A stretch of DNA of 6,665 bases from positions 1-6,665 of the forward strand of contig CAJQQW010000195.1 in assembly GCA_905480565.1 (NCBI GenBank). Reading direction: 5' to 3'. Positions within the stretch are counted from its first letter, which is position 1, and the number at the start of each line of letters is the position of its first letter. Positions 6,247 through 6,665 of this stretch are shown here, piece after piece. The translations under genes were made by a program, and so were the position numbers. The DNA comes from an uncultured Halioglobus sp. (GTDB lineage Bacteria; Pseudomonadota; Gammaproteobacteria; Pseudomonadales; Halieaceae). Below the pieces are notes generated by a model. That model had not been told where the DNA came from, did no database searches, and worked only from the letters and a program-made list of their open reading frames with translations.

Positions 6247-6665
6247 ATGCCGATGTCAGTGCGAAAGGCGCTTCATAAACTGTATATGGCTATCATGAAG
6301 GCAGTGGTTTTCTTTTCCCCGGATTCGCGCCACCGGGTATTTGCCGGCAGCGGCAGTTCTGCGCAGCTATGCGAGCACATCGCGCGCACCGGCGTAACTA
6401 AAGTATTAGTGGTCACAGACAAACCCCTGCGAGAATTGGGCGTTGTCGACCAGGCTACGGCCGCCCTCGCCCGGACCGCTGTGGATGTCGCTTACTATGA
6501 TGGCGTGCTGCCTGACCCGACATTTGATCAGGTTGCGGAGGGTGCGGCGCTTGCCCGTAGTCATGGCAGCGAGGCGGTACTTGCAATTGGAGGTGGCTCC
6601 TCGATGGATGCGGCGAAAATTATAGCTGCCTCCGCGACCAGCGATATGGCGCCCGCCGACTGGGT
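6247..6665 (+). CDS. Iron-containing alcohol dehydrogenase, 5' part (cut by window end)
   Basis: The first 139 residues of a group III (Fe-dependent) alcohol dehydrogenase are present; the frame is open to the right edge. After a short N-terminal helix (MPMSVRKALHKLYMAIMKAV) that fits a known sub-branch of the family come the nucleotide-binding VVTDK (55-59), the typical DGVLPDPTFDQV (85-96) and the pyrophosphate loop GGGSSMDAAK (115-124). The iron ligands, one Asp and three His, lie in the missing C-terminal two-thirds. Such enzymes interconvert alcohols and aldehydes or ketones with NAD(P). It is co-directional with the transporter, 74 bp behind it, and could oxidise an alcohol released by the pathway. 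A link to the oxygenase operon is plausible but not shown. Confidence 0.92.
   Translation, partial: MPMSVRKALHKLYMAIMKAVVFFSPDSRHRVFAGSGSSAQLCEHIARTGVTKVLVVTDKPLRELGVVDQATAALARTAVDVAYYDGVLPDPTFDQVAEGAALARSHGSEAVLAIGGGSSMDAAKIIAASATSDMAPADW

Overview
The window holds a small accessory catabolic region, probably from a Gram-negative bacterium of the Proteobacteria. The base composition is moderately GC-rich, and the enzyme families fit a marine or soil gammaproteobacterium that degrades hydrophobic or alicyclic/aromatic compounds. The taxon is inferred from gene style only, because no marker gene is present.

Layout: a TetR-family repressor gene (675 down to 55, minus strand) is divergent from a plus-strand series of six genes. 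The 137-bp divergent intergenic region carries a striking imperfect 26-bp palindrome (728-753), which overlaps a perfect 12-bp palindrome (721-732). Both lie across the likely repressor promoter, so this looks like a self-regulated control region for the cluster. The first three plus-strand genes are tightly packed: an amidohydrolase_2 (PF04909-type) metalloenzyme (813-2027), a single-component-type Rieske oxygenase alpha subunit (2061-3035) and a short-chain dehydrogenase (3040-3921). After 64 bp comes an acetoacetate-decarboxylase-superfamily protein (3986-4768). A 210-bp non-coding stretch with hairpins separates this block from an MFS transporter (4979-6172). An iron-containing alcohol dehydrogenase (from 6247) then runs off the right edge.

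The genes can be read as one catabolic module. The MFS protein could carry the substrate or a product. The Rieske oxygenase would introduce a hydroxyl group or otherwise oxidise an unactivated carbon, and the SDR and possibly the Fe-ADH would oxidise the alcohol. The ADC-like protein and the amidohydrolase could carry out C-C chemistry (decarboxylation, retro-aldol or hydrolysis) on the resulting keto compound, and the TetR protein would sense a ligand from the pathway. I do not recognise this combination as a named pathway and cannot assign a substrate. No ferredoxin or ferredoxin reductase for the Rieske enzyme lies in the window, and no acyl-CoA genes are visible. The order of reactions is therefore a hypothesis.
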